64,000 nucleotides of DNA from Actinacidiphila sp965342175 (lineage in GTDB: Bacteria > Actinomycetota > Actinomycetes > Streptomycetales > Streptomycetaceae): assembly GCF_965342175.1 (NCBI RefSeq), contig NZ_CBDRBL010000027.1, positions 12,823-76,822 of the forward strand, written 5' to 3'. A program made the position numbers and the translations under genes. Positions 1 through 8,870 of the stretch are shown in pieces (the first letter of the stretch is position 1; every line of letters begins with the position of its first letter). Below the pieces are notes generated by a model, which did no database searches, was not told where the DNA came from, and saw only the letters and a program-made list of their open reading frames with translations.

Positions 1-1350
1 CGAGGTGAACTTCCAGATCTCGATCGTTCCGAGCTTCACCCGGGCCAGCGAGCGACCGGGCTTGTAGGGATAGCCGTTGATCGTCCAGCCGTCCTGCGAG
101 TGCCGGAAGGCGAAGGTCCGGTGCGCCACGGCCTTGGAGGGGTCGAGGACGGTCGCCGGGTAGCGCGACAGCCGCTTGGGGATGTGGGTGTCGTCGTGCG
201 GCTTCCGGGTGGACGGCGAGACGTCGAAGCGCATGACCTGCGCGGTGCTGCCGCTGCCGAACCGGTTGATCAGCCGCACCTTGGTGCCCGGCCGGTAGCG
301 GGCGAAGTCCACGATGACGTCGAACCGTTCGGCGGGGGCCATGCGCAGGCTGTCGTGGGGCAGCGGGCTGCCGAGCAGTCCGCCGTCACTGCCGATCTGC
401 AGCAGGCCCTTGCCGCCCGGCGGCGGCGGGTCCAATTCCAGACGGAAGTCCCGTACGTTGCAGCCGTTGAGGAACCGCAGCCGGTAGCGCTGCCGCTTGA
501 CCCGGTGTACGGGCCATGGGGCGCCGTTGACCAGGATGACGTCGCCCATCATGCCGAAGTGGTGCGCGTGCACGACGCCCGGCTTGTGCATGCCCGAGTC
601 GATCGCCGGGTACAGCAGCGCCCCGTTCTCGGCGAACGCCCGATCCGTCAGCAGCAGCGGGATGTCGCGGGAGCCGCGCGGCAGGTCGAGCCTGTCCTCC
701 TCGTCGTCCGTCAGCAGGTGGAAGCCGGCCAGGCCGCGGTACACCGCCGGACCGGTGTAGCCCATGCGGTGGTCGTGGTACCAGAGGGTCGCCGCGCGCT
801 GCAGCATCGGGTAGGTGTAGCTGCGCTGGCCATGGGTCAGGTGCCCGGACGATCCGTGCATCTCCGGCATGCCGGCCATCGCGTCGTCGTACGACATGCG
901 GCTGCCGACCGGCATCGTCAGGTCGATCGGGTAGCCGTCGCTGTCGGCGGGCGTGTGACCGCCGTGCAGGTGGACCACGGTCGGCTGGGGCAGTTCGTTG
1001 CGATGCGTGACGACCGTACGGCGTCCCGAGCGGGAGACGATCGTGGGCCCGGGGAACACCCCGTCGTACGTCCAGCAGCTGGTGCGCAGCCCCGGGAGGA
1101 TCTCCAGCCTCGCCTCGCGCTGGGTCATGTGGTAGTAGTCCGTCGTCGCGGTGCGCAACGTGGGCTGGAGGACCGGCGGGACCGGCAGGGGTACCTGGAA
1201 GGGGTGGGGGAGCCGGGCCTTGCTGCGCAGGACTCCGCCCGGTGGTACATCGGCCAGCGGAGTGCCCGCCCAGGCCCTGCTCGTCGCACCCGCCCCGACG
1301 ACGGCTGCCCCCGCGGCGAGAAAACGGCGCCTGCCGATGCCTTCGATCAC
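1..1350 (-). CDS. Tat-exported multicopper oxidase (CotA/bilirubin-oxidase-like), 3' end outside window
   Basis: Copper oxidase expected to oxidise phenolic or metal substrates with reduction of O2 outside the membrane. The visible 450 codons start at GTG 1350, preceded by GGGAG, and run off the left edge. The N-terminus has a twin-arginine motif (RRRF at residues 7-10) and an Ala-rich hydrophobic stretch ending near Ala28. Copper-ligand motifs are HLHGG (127-131) and WYHDHRMG (190-197), the second matching the CotA/phenoxazinone-synthase branch rather than the two-domain small laccases. The last visible residues are EIWKFTS, so the C-terminal HCH copper motif is not in view. Substrate cannot be told from the sequence. 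The forward-strand open frame over this gene is a shadow. Confidence 0.88.
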   Translation of the reverse strand, partial: MIEGIGRRRFLAAGAAVVGAGATSRAWAGTPLADVPPGGVLRSKARLPHPFQVPLPVPPVLQPTLRTATTDYYHMTQREARLEILPGLRTSCWTYDGVFPGPTIVSRSGRRTVVTHRNELPQPTVVHLHGGHTPADSDGYPIDLTMPVGSRMSYDDAMAGMPEMHGSSGHLTHGQRSYTYPMLQRAATLWYHDHRMGYTGPAVYRGLAGFHLLTDDEEDRLDLPRGSRDIPLLLTDRAFAENGALLYPAIDSGMHKPGVVHAHHFGMMGDVILVNGAPWPVHRVKRQRYRLRFLNGCNVRDFRLELDPPPPGGKGLLQIGSDGGLLGSPLPHDSLRMAPAERFDVIVDFARYRPGTKVRLINRFGSGSTAQVMRFDVSPSTRKPHDDTHIPKRLSRYPATVLDPSKAVAHRTFAFRHSQDGWTINGYPYKPGRSLARVKLGTIEIWKFTS

Positions 1351-1507
1351 GTAAGGCTCCCAAATGTGACGATTTGCGCAATTTTCCGGTCGGCAGCACA
1401 ATAGCCCGCCTCAGCCGTGCGCAAAGACGCCACACGCGGGCCCCGCGAACAAGCGGGGAGCGGTCCGCCGCCCCTGGGGCCCAGGGGCGCCCGCCCCCGG
1501 CCCCGGG

Positions 1508-1789
1508 TCACCTCCGCCGGCGGCCCCTCCTCGCGGTGTCGTACCGGGTGTCCAGAACGCTCGCTCCGACACCGCCGAGGACGAGTCCGGCCGCCAGCAG
1601 CAGCCCCTGCGGCAGCGCCATGCCGATCAGGATCCAGACGAGCGCGGCCACCACCAGGAACCACCCGAGCCGCCGCCGGTACTCGCGCGGCGCGCACGGG
1701 CGCCCGGTCCGCAACCCCTCGGCGAAGCGGGGGTCGCTACGCTGGAGCTCGGCTTCGATGTCCTCGATGCCCTGGTTCGGGTGCGGCAT
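1508..1789 (-). CDS. DUF3040 small membrane protein
   Basis: A 93-residue protein, start ATG 1789 behind GGAGGGG. It has the DUF3040 plan: a charged N-terminus (MPHPNQGIEDIEAELQRSDP, then FAEGLR), two hydrophobic helices at about 42-60 and 62-78, and an Arg-rich tail (RRGRRRR). Function of the family is unknown. It is common in Streptomyces, often as several paralogues. It lies between the exported oxidase gene and a divergent two-component system. A longer upstream reading frame exists, but the RBS and family length support the short form. Confidence 0.8.
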   Translation of the reverse strand: MPHPNQGIEDIEAELQRSDPRFAEGLRTGRPCAPREYRRRLGWFLVVAALVWILIGMALPQGLLLAAGLVLGGVGASVLDTRYDTARRGRRRR

Positions 1790-2044
1790 GGTGCCCCTCC
1801 TCCCGAATCGGTGGCCCTGTGTCTCCACCGTCGCCCGCGCCAGCGCGCGGAACCATCGGGTTCGGCACCCATTCCCGGCGCCCGTAATTGGGTGTTCGCC
1901 CCGATGGTGCGGCCTGCGGGGCCGGGGGCAGGCTGGAGGGGGGCGCCTATTCCCGCCGGCGTGGCATCGGAGAGCGGCAGCTCGCGCAGACGTCACGGTA
2001 GCGTCGGCGGAGAGGGGCAGCAGACGCCCGAGGAAGGCGGGACC

Positions 2045-3001
2045 ATGTCGCTGTACTGGCGGATCTTCCTGCTGAACGGCGCGGTGCTGGTCGGCGCCGC
2101 GGTGCTGCTGCTCGGCCCCGTCACGGTCTCCACCCCCGTGCTGCTCGGCGAGGCCCTGGTGCTGGGCGTGGGACTGGCCGCCATGCTCGTGGCCAACGCG
2201 CTGCTGCTGCGCGTCGGGCTCGCGCCGCTGCAGCGGCTGAGCCGGGCGATGAACTCCGCCGACCTGCTCCGCCCCGGCAGCCGCCCCGCCGTGACCGGCC
2301 CGAGCGAGGTGTCCACGCTGATCACCACGTTCAACACCATGCTCGACCGCCTGGAGGCCGAGCGCGCCGCCACCAGCGCCCGCGTGCTGTCCGCGCAGGA
2401 GGCCGAACGGCAGCGCATCGCCCGGGAACTGCACGACGAGGTCGGTCAGACCCTCACCGCCGTCGTCCTGCAGCTGGGACGCAGCGCGGAGCAGGCCCCC
2501 GCTCCCCTGGGGGAGGACCTGCGGCAGGTGCAGGAGACGACGCGTGTCGGGCTGGACGAGATCCGCCGCATCGCGCGGCGACTGCGCCCCGGCGTCCTGG
2601 AGGAACTCGGACTGCACAGCGCCCTGCGCGCCCTGGCCGGAGAGTTCACCAGCCCCGGCCTCACGGTCGCGGACCACTCGGGGCCGACGCTGCCCGCGTT
2701 CGACCACGAGACCGAGCTCGTGCTCTACCGGGTGGCCCAGGAGGCGGTCACCAACGCGGCCCGGCACTCGGGAGCGGACCGGGTGGAGCTCCATCTCGAC
2801 CCCCTCCCCGGCGGCGGGGCCGTGCTCCTCGTCCGGGACGACGGCAAGGGCATCGGCGAGGTCGCCGAGGGCGCGGGCATCCGCGGCATGCGCGAACGGG
2901 CCCTGCTCATCGGCGCCTCGCTGACCATCGCTCCCGCCCGGGGCGGCGGCACCGACGTCCGCCTCGAGGTACCCGAGCCGGCGGCGGGCGGCCCGCGATG
3001 A
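2045..3001 (+). CDS. Sensor histidine kinase (HAMP, HisKA_3, HATPase)
   Basis: A 318-residue membrane histidine kinase of the NarX/DesK-type HisKA_3 class. Two hydrophobic helices (about 5-26 and 31-54) leave almost no extracellular sensor loop, so the stimulus is probably sensed in the membrane. A HAMP-like linker follows (about 53-105). The H-box ERQRIARELHDEVGQ places the phospho-accepting histidine at His130. The ATP-binding domain (about 220-312) shows the N-box EAVTNAARHSG and DDGKGIG. Start ATG 2045 follows GAGGAAGG. The stop overlaps the next ATG (ATGA), so kinase and regulator are translationally coupled. Confidence 0.93.
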   Translation: MSLYWRIFLLNGAVLVGAAVLLLGPVTVSTPVLLGEALVLGVGLAAMLVANALLLRVGLAPLQRLSRAMNSADLLRPGSRPAVTGPSEVSTLITTFNTMLDRLEAERAATSARVLSAQEAERQRIARELHDEVGQTLTAVVLQLGRSAEQAPAPLGEDLRQVQETTRVGLDEIRRIARRLRPGVLEELGLHSALRALAGEFTSPGLTVADHSGPTLPAFDHETELVLYRVAQEAVTNAARHSGADRVELHLDPLPGGGAVLLVRDDGKGIGEVAEGAGIRGMRERALLIGASLTIAPARGGGTDVRLEVPEPAAGGPR

Positions 3002-3657
3002 CGCAGCCGCCGCCCACCCGCATCCTCCTCGCCGACGACCACGCGCTGGTGCGCCGGGGCGTCCGGCTGATCCTGGACGGCGAGCCGGACCTGACCGTCG
3101 TCGCCGAGGCCGGGGACGGCGCCGAAGCCGTCGCCAAGGCCCGCGAGGAGCCCGTCGACCTGGCCGTTCTGGACATCGCCATGCCCCGCATGACCGGCCT
3201 GCAGGCCGCCCGGGAGCTCAGCAGGGTCCGCCCCGGCCTGCGCATCCTCATCCTGACGATGTACGACAACGAGCAGTACTTCTTCGAGGCGCTCAAGGCC
3301 GGAGCCAGCGGATACGTCCTGAAGTCCGTCGCCGACCGCGACCTGGTCGCGGCCTGCCGGGCGGCCGTACGCGACGAGCCCTTCATCTATCCCGGTGCCG
3401 TGACCACCCTGATCCGCACCTACCTCGAACGCGCCCGCCAGGGGGAGCCGCTGCCCGCCCGCGCCATCACCGAGCGCGAGGAGGAGATCCTCAAGCTGGT
3501 CGCCGAGGGACACACCTCCCAGGAGATCGCCGACCTGCTCTTCATCAGCATCAAGACGGTCGAGCGCCACCGCGCCAACCTCCTGCAGAAGCTCGGTCTG
3601 CGCGACCGCCTGGAACTGACGCGCTATGCGATCCGCGCCGGGCTCATCGAGCCCTGA
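2998..3657 (+). CDS. NarL/FixJ-family response regulator
   Basis: A 219-residue response regulator, partner of the overlapping histidine kinase. Receiver domain at 1-120 with acidic pocket DD (about 13-14), phospho-acceptor Asp59 in VLDIAMPRMTG and the conserved Lys in GYVLKSV. A LuxR/GerE helix-turn-helix lies at about 155-212 (ITEREEEILKLVAEGHTSQE, then IADLLFISIKTVERHRANL). Start ATG 2998 lies inside the last codons of the kinase gene. No target promoter is evident. The gene ends 17 bp from the convergent PfpI gene. Confidence 0.95.
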   Translation: MTQPPPTRILLADDHALVRRGVRLILDGEPDLTVVAEAGDGAEAVAKAREEPVDLAVLDIAMPRMTGLQAARELSRVRPGLRILILTMYDNEQYFFEALKAGASGYVLKSVADRDLVAACRAAVRDEPFIYPGAVTTLIRTYLERARQGEPLPARAITEREEEILKLVAEGHTSQEIADLLFISIKTVERHRANLLQKLGLRDRLELTRYAIRAGLIEP

Positions 3658-3674
3658 CGCGACCGCGGCGACGC

Positions 3675-4241
3675 TCAGGAGCCGGCGAGGACCTTGTCGA
3701 CCTCGCCCAGGAAGGCGTCCAGGTCCTTCGGTGTGCGCGAGGTGACCAGCGGGTACCCGGCGGAGGCGTCGCTCACCACCGGTTCGTCGACCCAGGAGGC
3801 CGCGCCGGCGTTGAGCAGGTCCGTTCGCACCGAGGCGTACGAGGTGAGCGTCTTGCCCTTCGCGACGCCGGCCTCGACCAGCGCCCATGGGCCGTGGCAG
3901 ATCGCCGCGATGGGCCGCCCGGACGAGGCGAACGCGCGTACGACGTCCATCGCCTTTCCCTGCAGCCGCAGGTTGTCGGCGTTGATCGTGCCGCCGGGTA
4001 TCAGCAGCAGGTCGAAGCCGGTGGGATCGACCTCGTCGAGGCTGGTGTCCGGTTCCACGACCTTGCCGGGGTCCTTGTCCCCGACGAGCGTCTGCACGGG
4101 CTCGCGGCGCGTCGCGGCGACGGTGACGTCGGCGCCCTGGTCGCGGAGATGCTCGACGGGGACGACCAGCTCGTCCTGCTCGACCCCGTAGTTGCTGACG
4201 ACCGCCAGGACGCGGCGGCCGTCCGGAAACGTGGCAGTCAT
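3675..4241 (-). CDS. DJ-1/PfpI family protein (type 1 glutamine amidotransferase-like)
   Basis: A 188-residue DJ-1/PfpI-superfamily protein. The nucleophile-elbow cysteine is Cys115 in AAICHGPWALVEAG, followed by the family's His. The early strand VVSNYGVEQDEL carries the usual Glu region. Members include intracellular proteases, glyoxalase III and general stress proteins, and the YhbO/Yraa-type stress role is the most likely inference. ATG 4241 follows GAGGGAGG at ideal spacing. It is divergent from the PP2C phosphatase gene, 194 bp away. Confidence 0.9.
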   Translation of the reverse strand: MTATFPDGRRVLAVVSNYGVEQDELVVPVEHLRDQGADVTVAATRREPVQTLVGDKDPGKVVEPDTSLDEVDPTGFDLLLIPGGTINADNLRLQGKAMDVVRAFASSGRPIAAICHGPWALVEAGVAKGKTLTSYASVRTDLLNAGAASWVDEPVVSDASAGYPLVTSRTPKDLDAFLGEVDKVLAGS

Positions 4242-4435
4242 GGGTCCTCCCTCACGTTCGGTTCTCGTGCAAGACCAGCGCCTGCCCCCGAAGGCGGCCG
4301 GGAAACACGGTCGCGCGCGCTCCGCCACTCCGCCCGCGGGCGCCGACGCAGGACTCACTCGCCGAAGCCGGGGTATACGGACGGACGGAATGCGAGGAGA
4401 AGGCCGGCGAAGGGGCGGGCGAAGAGGAGCCTGCG

Positions 4436-6526
4436 ATGAGTGAAGCGCGGCCACCGCTCGGCGCCGACCGGCTTGAGGACGCCGCTCGGCTCGAGGGCGG
4501 GGCGCCCGGCCCCGGCGGACTCACGGACCCCCTGGGAGCCGCCGCGGTCCTGCTCGGGTCGGACGGGCGCATCGACATGTGGAGCCCCCAAGCGGAGCGG
4601 CTGTTCGGCTACACCGCGGACGAGGCGGTCGGCCGCGACGCCGTGTCGCTGCTCGTCCGGCCCGCGCACCGCGACGACGCCCGGAAGCTGTTCGCGGAGG
4701 TGCTGGAGACCGGCCGGAGCTGGACGGCGGAGTTCCCCGCGCGCCACAAGGACGGCAGCACCCGGATCGCGGAGTTCCGTACCGTCCGCCTGACGGACAG
4801 CCGCGGCCGCGTCTTCGGCCTCGGCATGGTCACCGACCGCCCCAAGGAGCAGCGGCGGGAACGCGGCGTCGCCCTCTCCCTCGAGCTCGTCGCCCAGTCG
4901 CCGATCGGCCTCGGGGTGCTCGACGACGACCTGCGCTGGCTGTCCGTCAACCCCGCCCTGGCGGCGATGCACGGCCTCCCCATGGCCGACCACATCGGGC
5001 GCACCTTCCGCGAGGTGCTCCCCGGCGCCCGGTTCCGCATGGCCGAGAACGCGCTCCGGCAGGTCCTGCGCACGGGTACGCCGATCGTCGACCGGTACGT
5101 CGTCGGCCGGACCCCCGCCGACCCGACCGCCGACCGGGCCTGGTCGGTCTCCTACTTCCGCCTGGACGACCGCGACGGCCGCGTCCTGGGCGTCGGGACC
5201 TGCGTGGTGGACGTCACCGACCGGCACCGCTCGGCTCAGGAGGCCGACCGCGCCCGGTGGCGGCTCGCCGTGATCGCCGACGGCTCCGCCCGTATCGGCA
5301 CCTCCCTGGAGGTGGAGCAGACCGCGCGGGAACTCGCCGACGTCGTCGTACCCGAGCTGGCGGACTTCGCCGAGGTCGACGTCCTGGATTCCGTGCTGCG
5401 CGACGACGGTGGCGAGCCCGGCCTCGAGCACCCCCGTTTCCGCGCGGTCGCAACCAAGGGCACCGAGGCCGTCGAGGCGGCCGGCTCCTTCGGCGCACCG
5501 GGCCGTCTGGTCTCCTACGCTCCCGACCACCTGGCCGCGCAGTGCCTGGGCACCGGCCGTCCGGGTCTGATCACCCACGCCGACTGTCGGAGCCTGCTGC
5601 GGATCGCCCGCGACGCCGACGGCGCCTCACTGCTCGCCCGGGCAGGCGTGCACACGGCCATGGCCGTCCCGCTCCGCGCCCGCGGCCGGATCCTCGGCGT
5701 CCTCGGCATGGCGCGCTCCCGCACCTGCGAGCCCTTCGACGAGGACGACCAGACCCTCGCCGGCGAACTGGCCTCCCGCGCGGCGGTGTCCATCGACAAC
5801 GCCCGCCTCCACCAGCGCCTGCGCAGCACCGCGGAGACCCTGCAGCGCAGCCTCCTGCCGCAACTCCCTCCGGCCCACCCCCGTCTGGAACTCGCCGCCC
5901 GCTACTGCGCGGCCCAGGCCAGCAGCGAAGTAGGGGGCGACTGGTACGACGTGATCCCCCTCGGCGACGGCCGGGTCGCCCTCGTCATCGGCGACGTCAT
6001 GGGCAGCGGTGTGCCCGCGGCCACCACCATGGGACGGCTGCGCACCGCCACCTCCACCCTCGCCGGCCTCGGCCTCGCCCCGGCCCAGGTGCTCGGCCAC
6101 CTCGACCGGATCACCGACGGGCTCGACCCCTACATCGCCACCTGCGTCTACGCGGTGTACGACCCCGCCCGAGGAGTCTGCTGCCTCGCCAACGCCGGCC
6201 ATCTGCCCCCTGCCGTCGTACGGCCCGGCAAGCCCCCCGCACTGCTCGACCTGCCCACCGGCACCCCGCTGGGCGTCGTCGGCGACGCGCCCTTCGAGAG
6301 CACCGACGTCGACCTCGTTCCGGGGGACCGCCTCGTCCTCTACACCGACGGACTGGTCGAGACCCGCGACCGCGCCATCGACGAGCGCCTCGAGGATCTG
6401 CTCCATCTCCTGGACATCCCCGACGAGCCGGTCGAGGAGACCTGCGACCGCCTGCTCGCGGAGCTCCGCCACCCGGACGACCGCGACGACGTGGCCCTCC
6501 TCATTGCGCGCCCGAAGGACGCCTGA
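4436..6526 (+). CDS. PAS-PAS-GAF-SpoIIE/PP2C serine phosphatase
   Basis: A 696-residue cytoplasmic phosphatase of the SpoIIE/RsbU group, which dephosphorylates anti-sigma-factor antagonists. Order of domains: PAS about 22-135 (WSPQAERLFGYTADEAVG), second PAS about 145-265 (LGVLDDDLRWLSVNPALAAM), GAF about 285-460, PP2C about 480-690. Metal-binding motifs are GGDWYDVIPL (near residue 501), VIGDVMGSG and the terminal RDDVALL. Unlike the paralogue at 32550-35108 it has no C-terminal HATPase domain. ATG 4436 follows GAGGAG. No anti-sigma factor or antagonist gene lies beside it, so its target must be elsewhere. Confidence 0.92.
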   Translation: MSEARPPLGADRLEDAARLEGGAPGPGGLTDPLGAAAVLLGSDGRIDMWSPQAERLFGYTADEAVGRDAVSLLVRPAHRDDARKLFAEVLETGRSWTAEFPARHKDGSTRIAEFRTVRLTDSRGRVFGLGMVTDRPKEQRRERGVALSLELVAQSPIGLGVLDDDLRWLSVNPALAAMHGLPMADHIGRTFREVLPGARFRMAENALRQVLRTGTPIVDRYVVGRTPADPTADRAWSVSYFRLDDRDGRVLGVGTCVVDVTDRHRSAQEADRARWRLAVIADGSARIGTSLEVEQTARELADVVVPELADFAEVDVLDSVLRDDGGEPGLEHPRFRAVATKGTEAVEAAGSFGAPGRLVSYAPDHLAAQCLGTGRPGLITHADCRSLLRIARDADGASLLARAGVHTAMAVPLRARGRILGVLGMARSRTCEPFDEDDQTLAGELASRAAVSIDNARLHQRLRSTAETLQRSLLPQLPPAHPRLELAARYCAAQASSEVGGDWYDVIPLGDGRVALVIGDVMGSGVPAATTMGRLRTATSTLAGLGLAPAQVLGHLDRITDGLDPYIATCVYAVYDPARGVCCLANAGHLPPAVVRPGKPPALLDLPTGTPLGVVGDAPFESTDVDLVPGDRLVLYTDGLVETRDRAIDERLEDLLHLLDIPDEPVEETCDRLLAELRHPDDRDDVALLIARPKDA

Positions 6527-7186
6527 CGTCGGCGGGGGCCGCGCCGCGCGCGGCGAAGCCCGCGCCGATCGCCTCCCGTCCCCAGTCACTGCGGCCAGAT
6601 GCTCCGCCGCCCGCGACGACGTGGCACAACCATGCGATCGGACGGGGCACATGGGACCCGCGTCCGACCGCGCCGGCGCCGATCCGGCGGAGGCGGCAGG
6701 GGGATCCCTTCGGCGGCAGGGGCGTTCGGCGCCGAGCGGCCCGACGGGCCCCGCCGACGCGCCCCGCCGTCCGGATCCCGCGGCCGGCGCCCTGGCCCGC
6801 GGGCGGCGGGTGAAGGCCCTGCCGCGACGGCGGACCCGGCACGCGTCCCGGTCCGCGTACCGGGACGCGGCGGGACGCGGGGGACGCGAAGCGGCGCCGC
6901 CCGACGCCGCCGGGCCGAGCGAGCCGCCGAGCCCGCGCCGGTCGGCAACCGGTAGTCATGAACCGCGGGATGCCGGGTAGCCGATCCGTGTACCGAAAGG
7001 GGCGAGTAAGCGAGGCCGCCGGGTTCACTGTGAAGGCGTGGACGGAAGGCGACATCGACGGCAGACGCTTCTGCGAGGGCCCGACCGACCGCGACTCGCG
7101 GTCAGTGCCCGGGGTCCGCGCTCCAGCGGCACCGCCGCCCCGCACATGGCGACGGCGCCCAGGGCCGAGCAAGGGAGAACAACATC
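6527..7186. other. Intergenic region with hairpin and GGGACGCG repeats
   Basis: No convincing gene. It contains the perfect hairpin at 6842-6869, directly followed by repeated GGGACGCG units (about 6861-6885), and nearer the DUF6131 gene an element GTCATG-N14-GGGTAG (6956-6981) that only loosely resembles a Streptomyces SigB-type promoter. Confidence 0.5.
6842..6869. terminator. Perfect 11-bp hairpin
   Basis: CGCGTCCCGGT and ACCGGGACGCG form a perfect 11-bp stem with a 6-nt loop, 316 nt past the phosphatase stop codon. No U-tract follows, as is usual for Streptomyces terminators. It could also be a structured element of the DUF6131 leader. Confidence 0.45.
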
Positions 7187-7342
7187 ATGATCATCCTCGG
7201 CATCATCCTGCTCATCATCGGGTTCCTCACCGGGATCTCCATCCTGTGGACCCTGGGAATCATCCTCGTGCTCGTCGGGCTCGTGCTCTGGGTCCTGGGC
7301 GCCGTGGGTCACGCCGTCGGCGGGCGCCGCCACTACTACTGA
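7187..7342 (+). CDS. DUF6131 family tiny membrane protein
   Basis: A 51-residue protein made almost entirely of two hydrophobic segments (MIILGIILLIIGFL and WTLGIILVLVGLVLWVLG) with a short polar tail ending GGRRHYY. This matches the DUF6131 family of actinobacterial mini membrane proteins, whose function is unknown. ATG 7187 follows AAGGGAG at good spacing. The perfect terminator at 7360-7390 lies 17 nt past the stop, which supports a monocistronic transcript. Confidence 0.82.
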   Translation: MIILGIILLIIGFLTGISILWTLGIILVLVGLVLWVLGAVGHAVGGRRHYY

Positions 7343-7359
7343 CGCCTGTCCCGAGTACG

Positions 7360-7390
7360 CGCCGCGCCCCGTGATCCCCGGGGCGCGGCG
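7360..7390 (+). terminator. Terminator of DUF6131 gene
   Basis: Perfect 12-bp stem (CGCCGCGCCCCG / CGGGGCGCGGCG) with a 7-nt loop, starting 17 nt after the stop codon of the DUF6131 gene. Confidence 0.85.
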
Positions 7391-7596
7391 TCCGTCACGG
7401 GTGGGTGGGGCGGGGCCGTGTACGCGGTCCCCCCACCCGCCCGGCACCAGGGTGCGGGGCGCGGCGTGGGTCGCGGCACGTCGCGGCATGGGCGCCGCAG
7501 GAATCGCCCGGATGGGCCGCCTGCAGTGGTCACCGGCGCGCCCGGGGGATTGGTTGTGATATGTCCCCCGACGCCCAGGCGCACTGGAGTATTCGC

Positions 7597-8802
7597 ATGA
7601 AATCCGGTTCCTCAGCGCGGAACTGCCCCTTCGACTTCGCCGAAGCCCTCGAATTCGACCCGCAGCTGAAGTACTTCCTGGAGAACGAGCCGATTACCCG
7701 CATCAAGCTGCCGCACGGCGAGGGTGAGGCCTGGCTCGTGACGCGGTACGAGGACGTCCGGACGGTGACGACCGATCGGCGCTTCAGCCGCGCGGCCGTC
7801 ATCGGCAAGGACTTCCCCCGTATGACGCCGGAGCCGATCGTCCAGGACGAGGCCATCAATGTGATGGACCCCCCGGACAGCAGCCGGCTGCGCTCTCTGG
7901 TCTCCAAGGGCTTCACCCCCCGGAACGTCGAGCACATGCGCCCCAGCATCGAGCGGGTCGTCGCGGAGCTCCTCGACGGCATGGAGGAGAGCGGCTCGCC
8001 GGCCGACCTCGTCGAGCACCTCGCGGCCCCGCTCCCGCTGGCCGCCATCTGCGAGGTGCTCGACATCCCCGACGAGGACAGCTGGGAACTGCGCGGCCAC
8101 GCCCGCACCCTGATGGACTTCAGCCCCGACAACCGGGACAACGCCGTCCGCTCCAAGGCCTACCTGCGGGAGTACTTCACCAAGCTCACCGCGGAACGGC
8201 GCGCCCATCCGGGTGACGACCTGGTCAGCGTGCTGGCCACGGCCCGGGACGGGGACGAGATCCTCAACGACAAGGAACTCGCCGTCATGGCCATGGTCCT
8301 GCTCATCACGGGCCAGGACACCACGTCCAACGAGATCGGCAACATCGCCTACACCCTGCTCACCCGCCCGCGCGAGCTGGCCCTGCTGCGCGAGCACCCG
8401 GACCGCATCCCGCAGGCCATCGAGGAGATGCTGCGGTACATCCCGTTCCGCAAGGGCGTCGGCATCCCCCGGATCGCCACCGAGGACGTGGAGATGGGCG
8501 GCGTGCTCATCCGCGCCGGGGACGTCGTCCACGTGTCCTATCTGACGGCCAACCGCGACCCCGAGAAGTTCGACCGCCCCGACGAACTGGACCTGGACCG
8601 CTCCGGGACGCCCCACATGACCTTCGGCTGGGGCGGCCACCACTGCCTGGGCGCGCCCCTGGCGACCATGGAGCTGCAGGTGGCCTTCAGGGAGCTGCTG
8701 CGCCGCTTCCCGACCCTGAGGCTGGCCAAGCCGGCCGACGAGGTGCGGTGGAGCGCCACGTCGATCTGGCGCTACCCGGTGGCCCTGCACGTCGCCTGGT
8801 GA
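7597..8802 (+). CDS. Cytochrome P450, CYP158-like, upstream of rppA
   Basis: A 401-residue bacterial class I P450. I-helix LLITGQDTTSNEIG, K-helix EEMLR, heme-binding FGWGGHHCLGAP with Cys350. The block IPFRKGVGIPRIATEDVEMG and IRAGDVVHVSYLTANRDPE is close to what I recall of CYP158A2, the flaviolin-coupling P450 next to rppA in S. coelicolor. The inferred role is oxidative coupling of flaviolin, made from the RppA product. I chose ATG 7597 because GGAG sits 8 nt upstream, but ATG 7561 (12 residues longer) is possible. A strong terminator follows, so P450 and PKS are probably transcribed separately. No ferredoxin gene is adjacent. Confidence 0.88.
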   Translation: MKSGSSARNCPFDFAEALEFDPQLKYFLENEPITRIKLPHGEGEAWLVTRYEDVRTVTTDRRFSRAAVIGKDFPRMTPEPIVQDEAINVMDPPDSSRLRSLVSKGFTPRNVEHMRPSIERVVAELLDGMEESGSPADLVEHLAAPLPLAAICEVLDIPDEDSWELRGHARTLMDFSPDNRDNAVRSKAYLREYFTKLTAERRAHPGDDLVSVLATARDGDEILNDKELAVMAMVLLITGQDTTSNEIGNIAYTLLTRPRELALLREHPDRIPQAIEEMLRYIPFRKGVGIPRIATEDVEMGGVLIRAGDVVHVSYLTANRDPEKFDRPDELDLDRSGTPHMTFGWGGHHCLGAPLATMELQVAFRELLRRFPTLRLAKPADEVRWSATSIWRYPVALHVAW

Positions 8803-8838
8803 CCCGTCCGTTCTGGCCCCGGCCCCGTTGCGGCCCGT

Positions 8839-8870
8839 CCGGCCCCGCACCCGCTCGGGTGCGGGGCCGG
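8839..8870 (+). terminator. Terminator between P450 and rppA
   Basis: Perfect 14-bp stem (CCGGCCCCGCACCC / GGGTGCGGGGCCGG) with a 4-nt loop, beginning 36 nt after the P450 stop codon. Confidence 0.88.

Noticed and set aside
100..1404. 434-codon forward frame over the multicopper oxidase
   Set aside because: No domain is recognised, and its composition is that of an antisense frame. The reverse strand encodes clear copper motifs.
4579..6813. 744-codon frame overlapping the phosphatase
   Set aside because: A Pro/Arg-rich frame-shifted shadow of the PAS-GAF-PP2C gene.
6956..6981. SigB-type promoter before the DUF6131 gene
   Set aside because: The -10-like GGGTAG is off consensus, the -35 does not fit GNNT, and it is over 200 bp from the gene.
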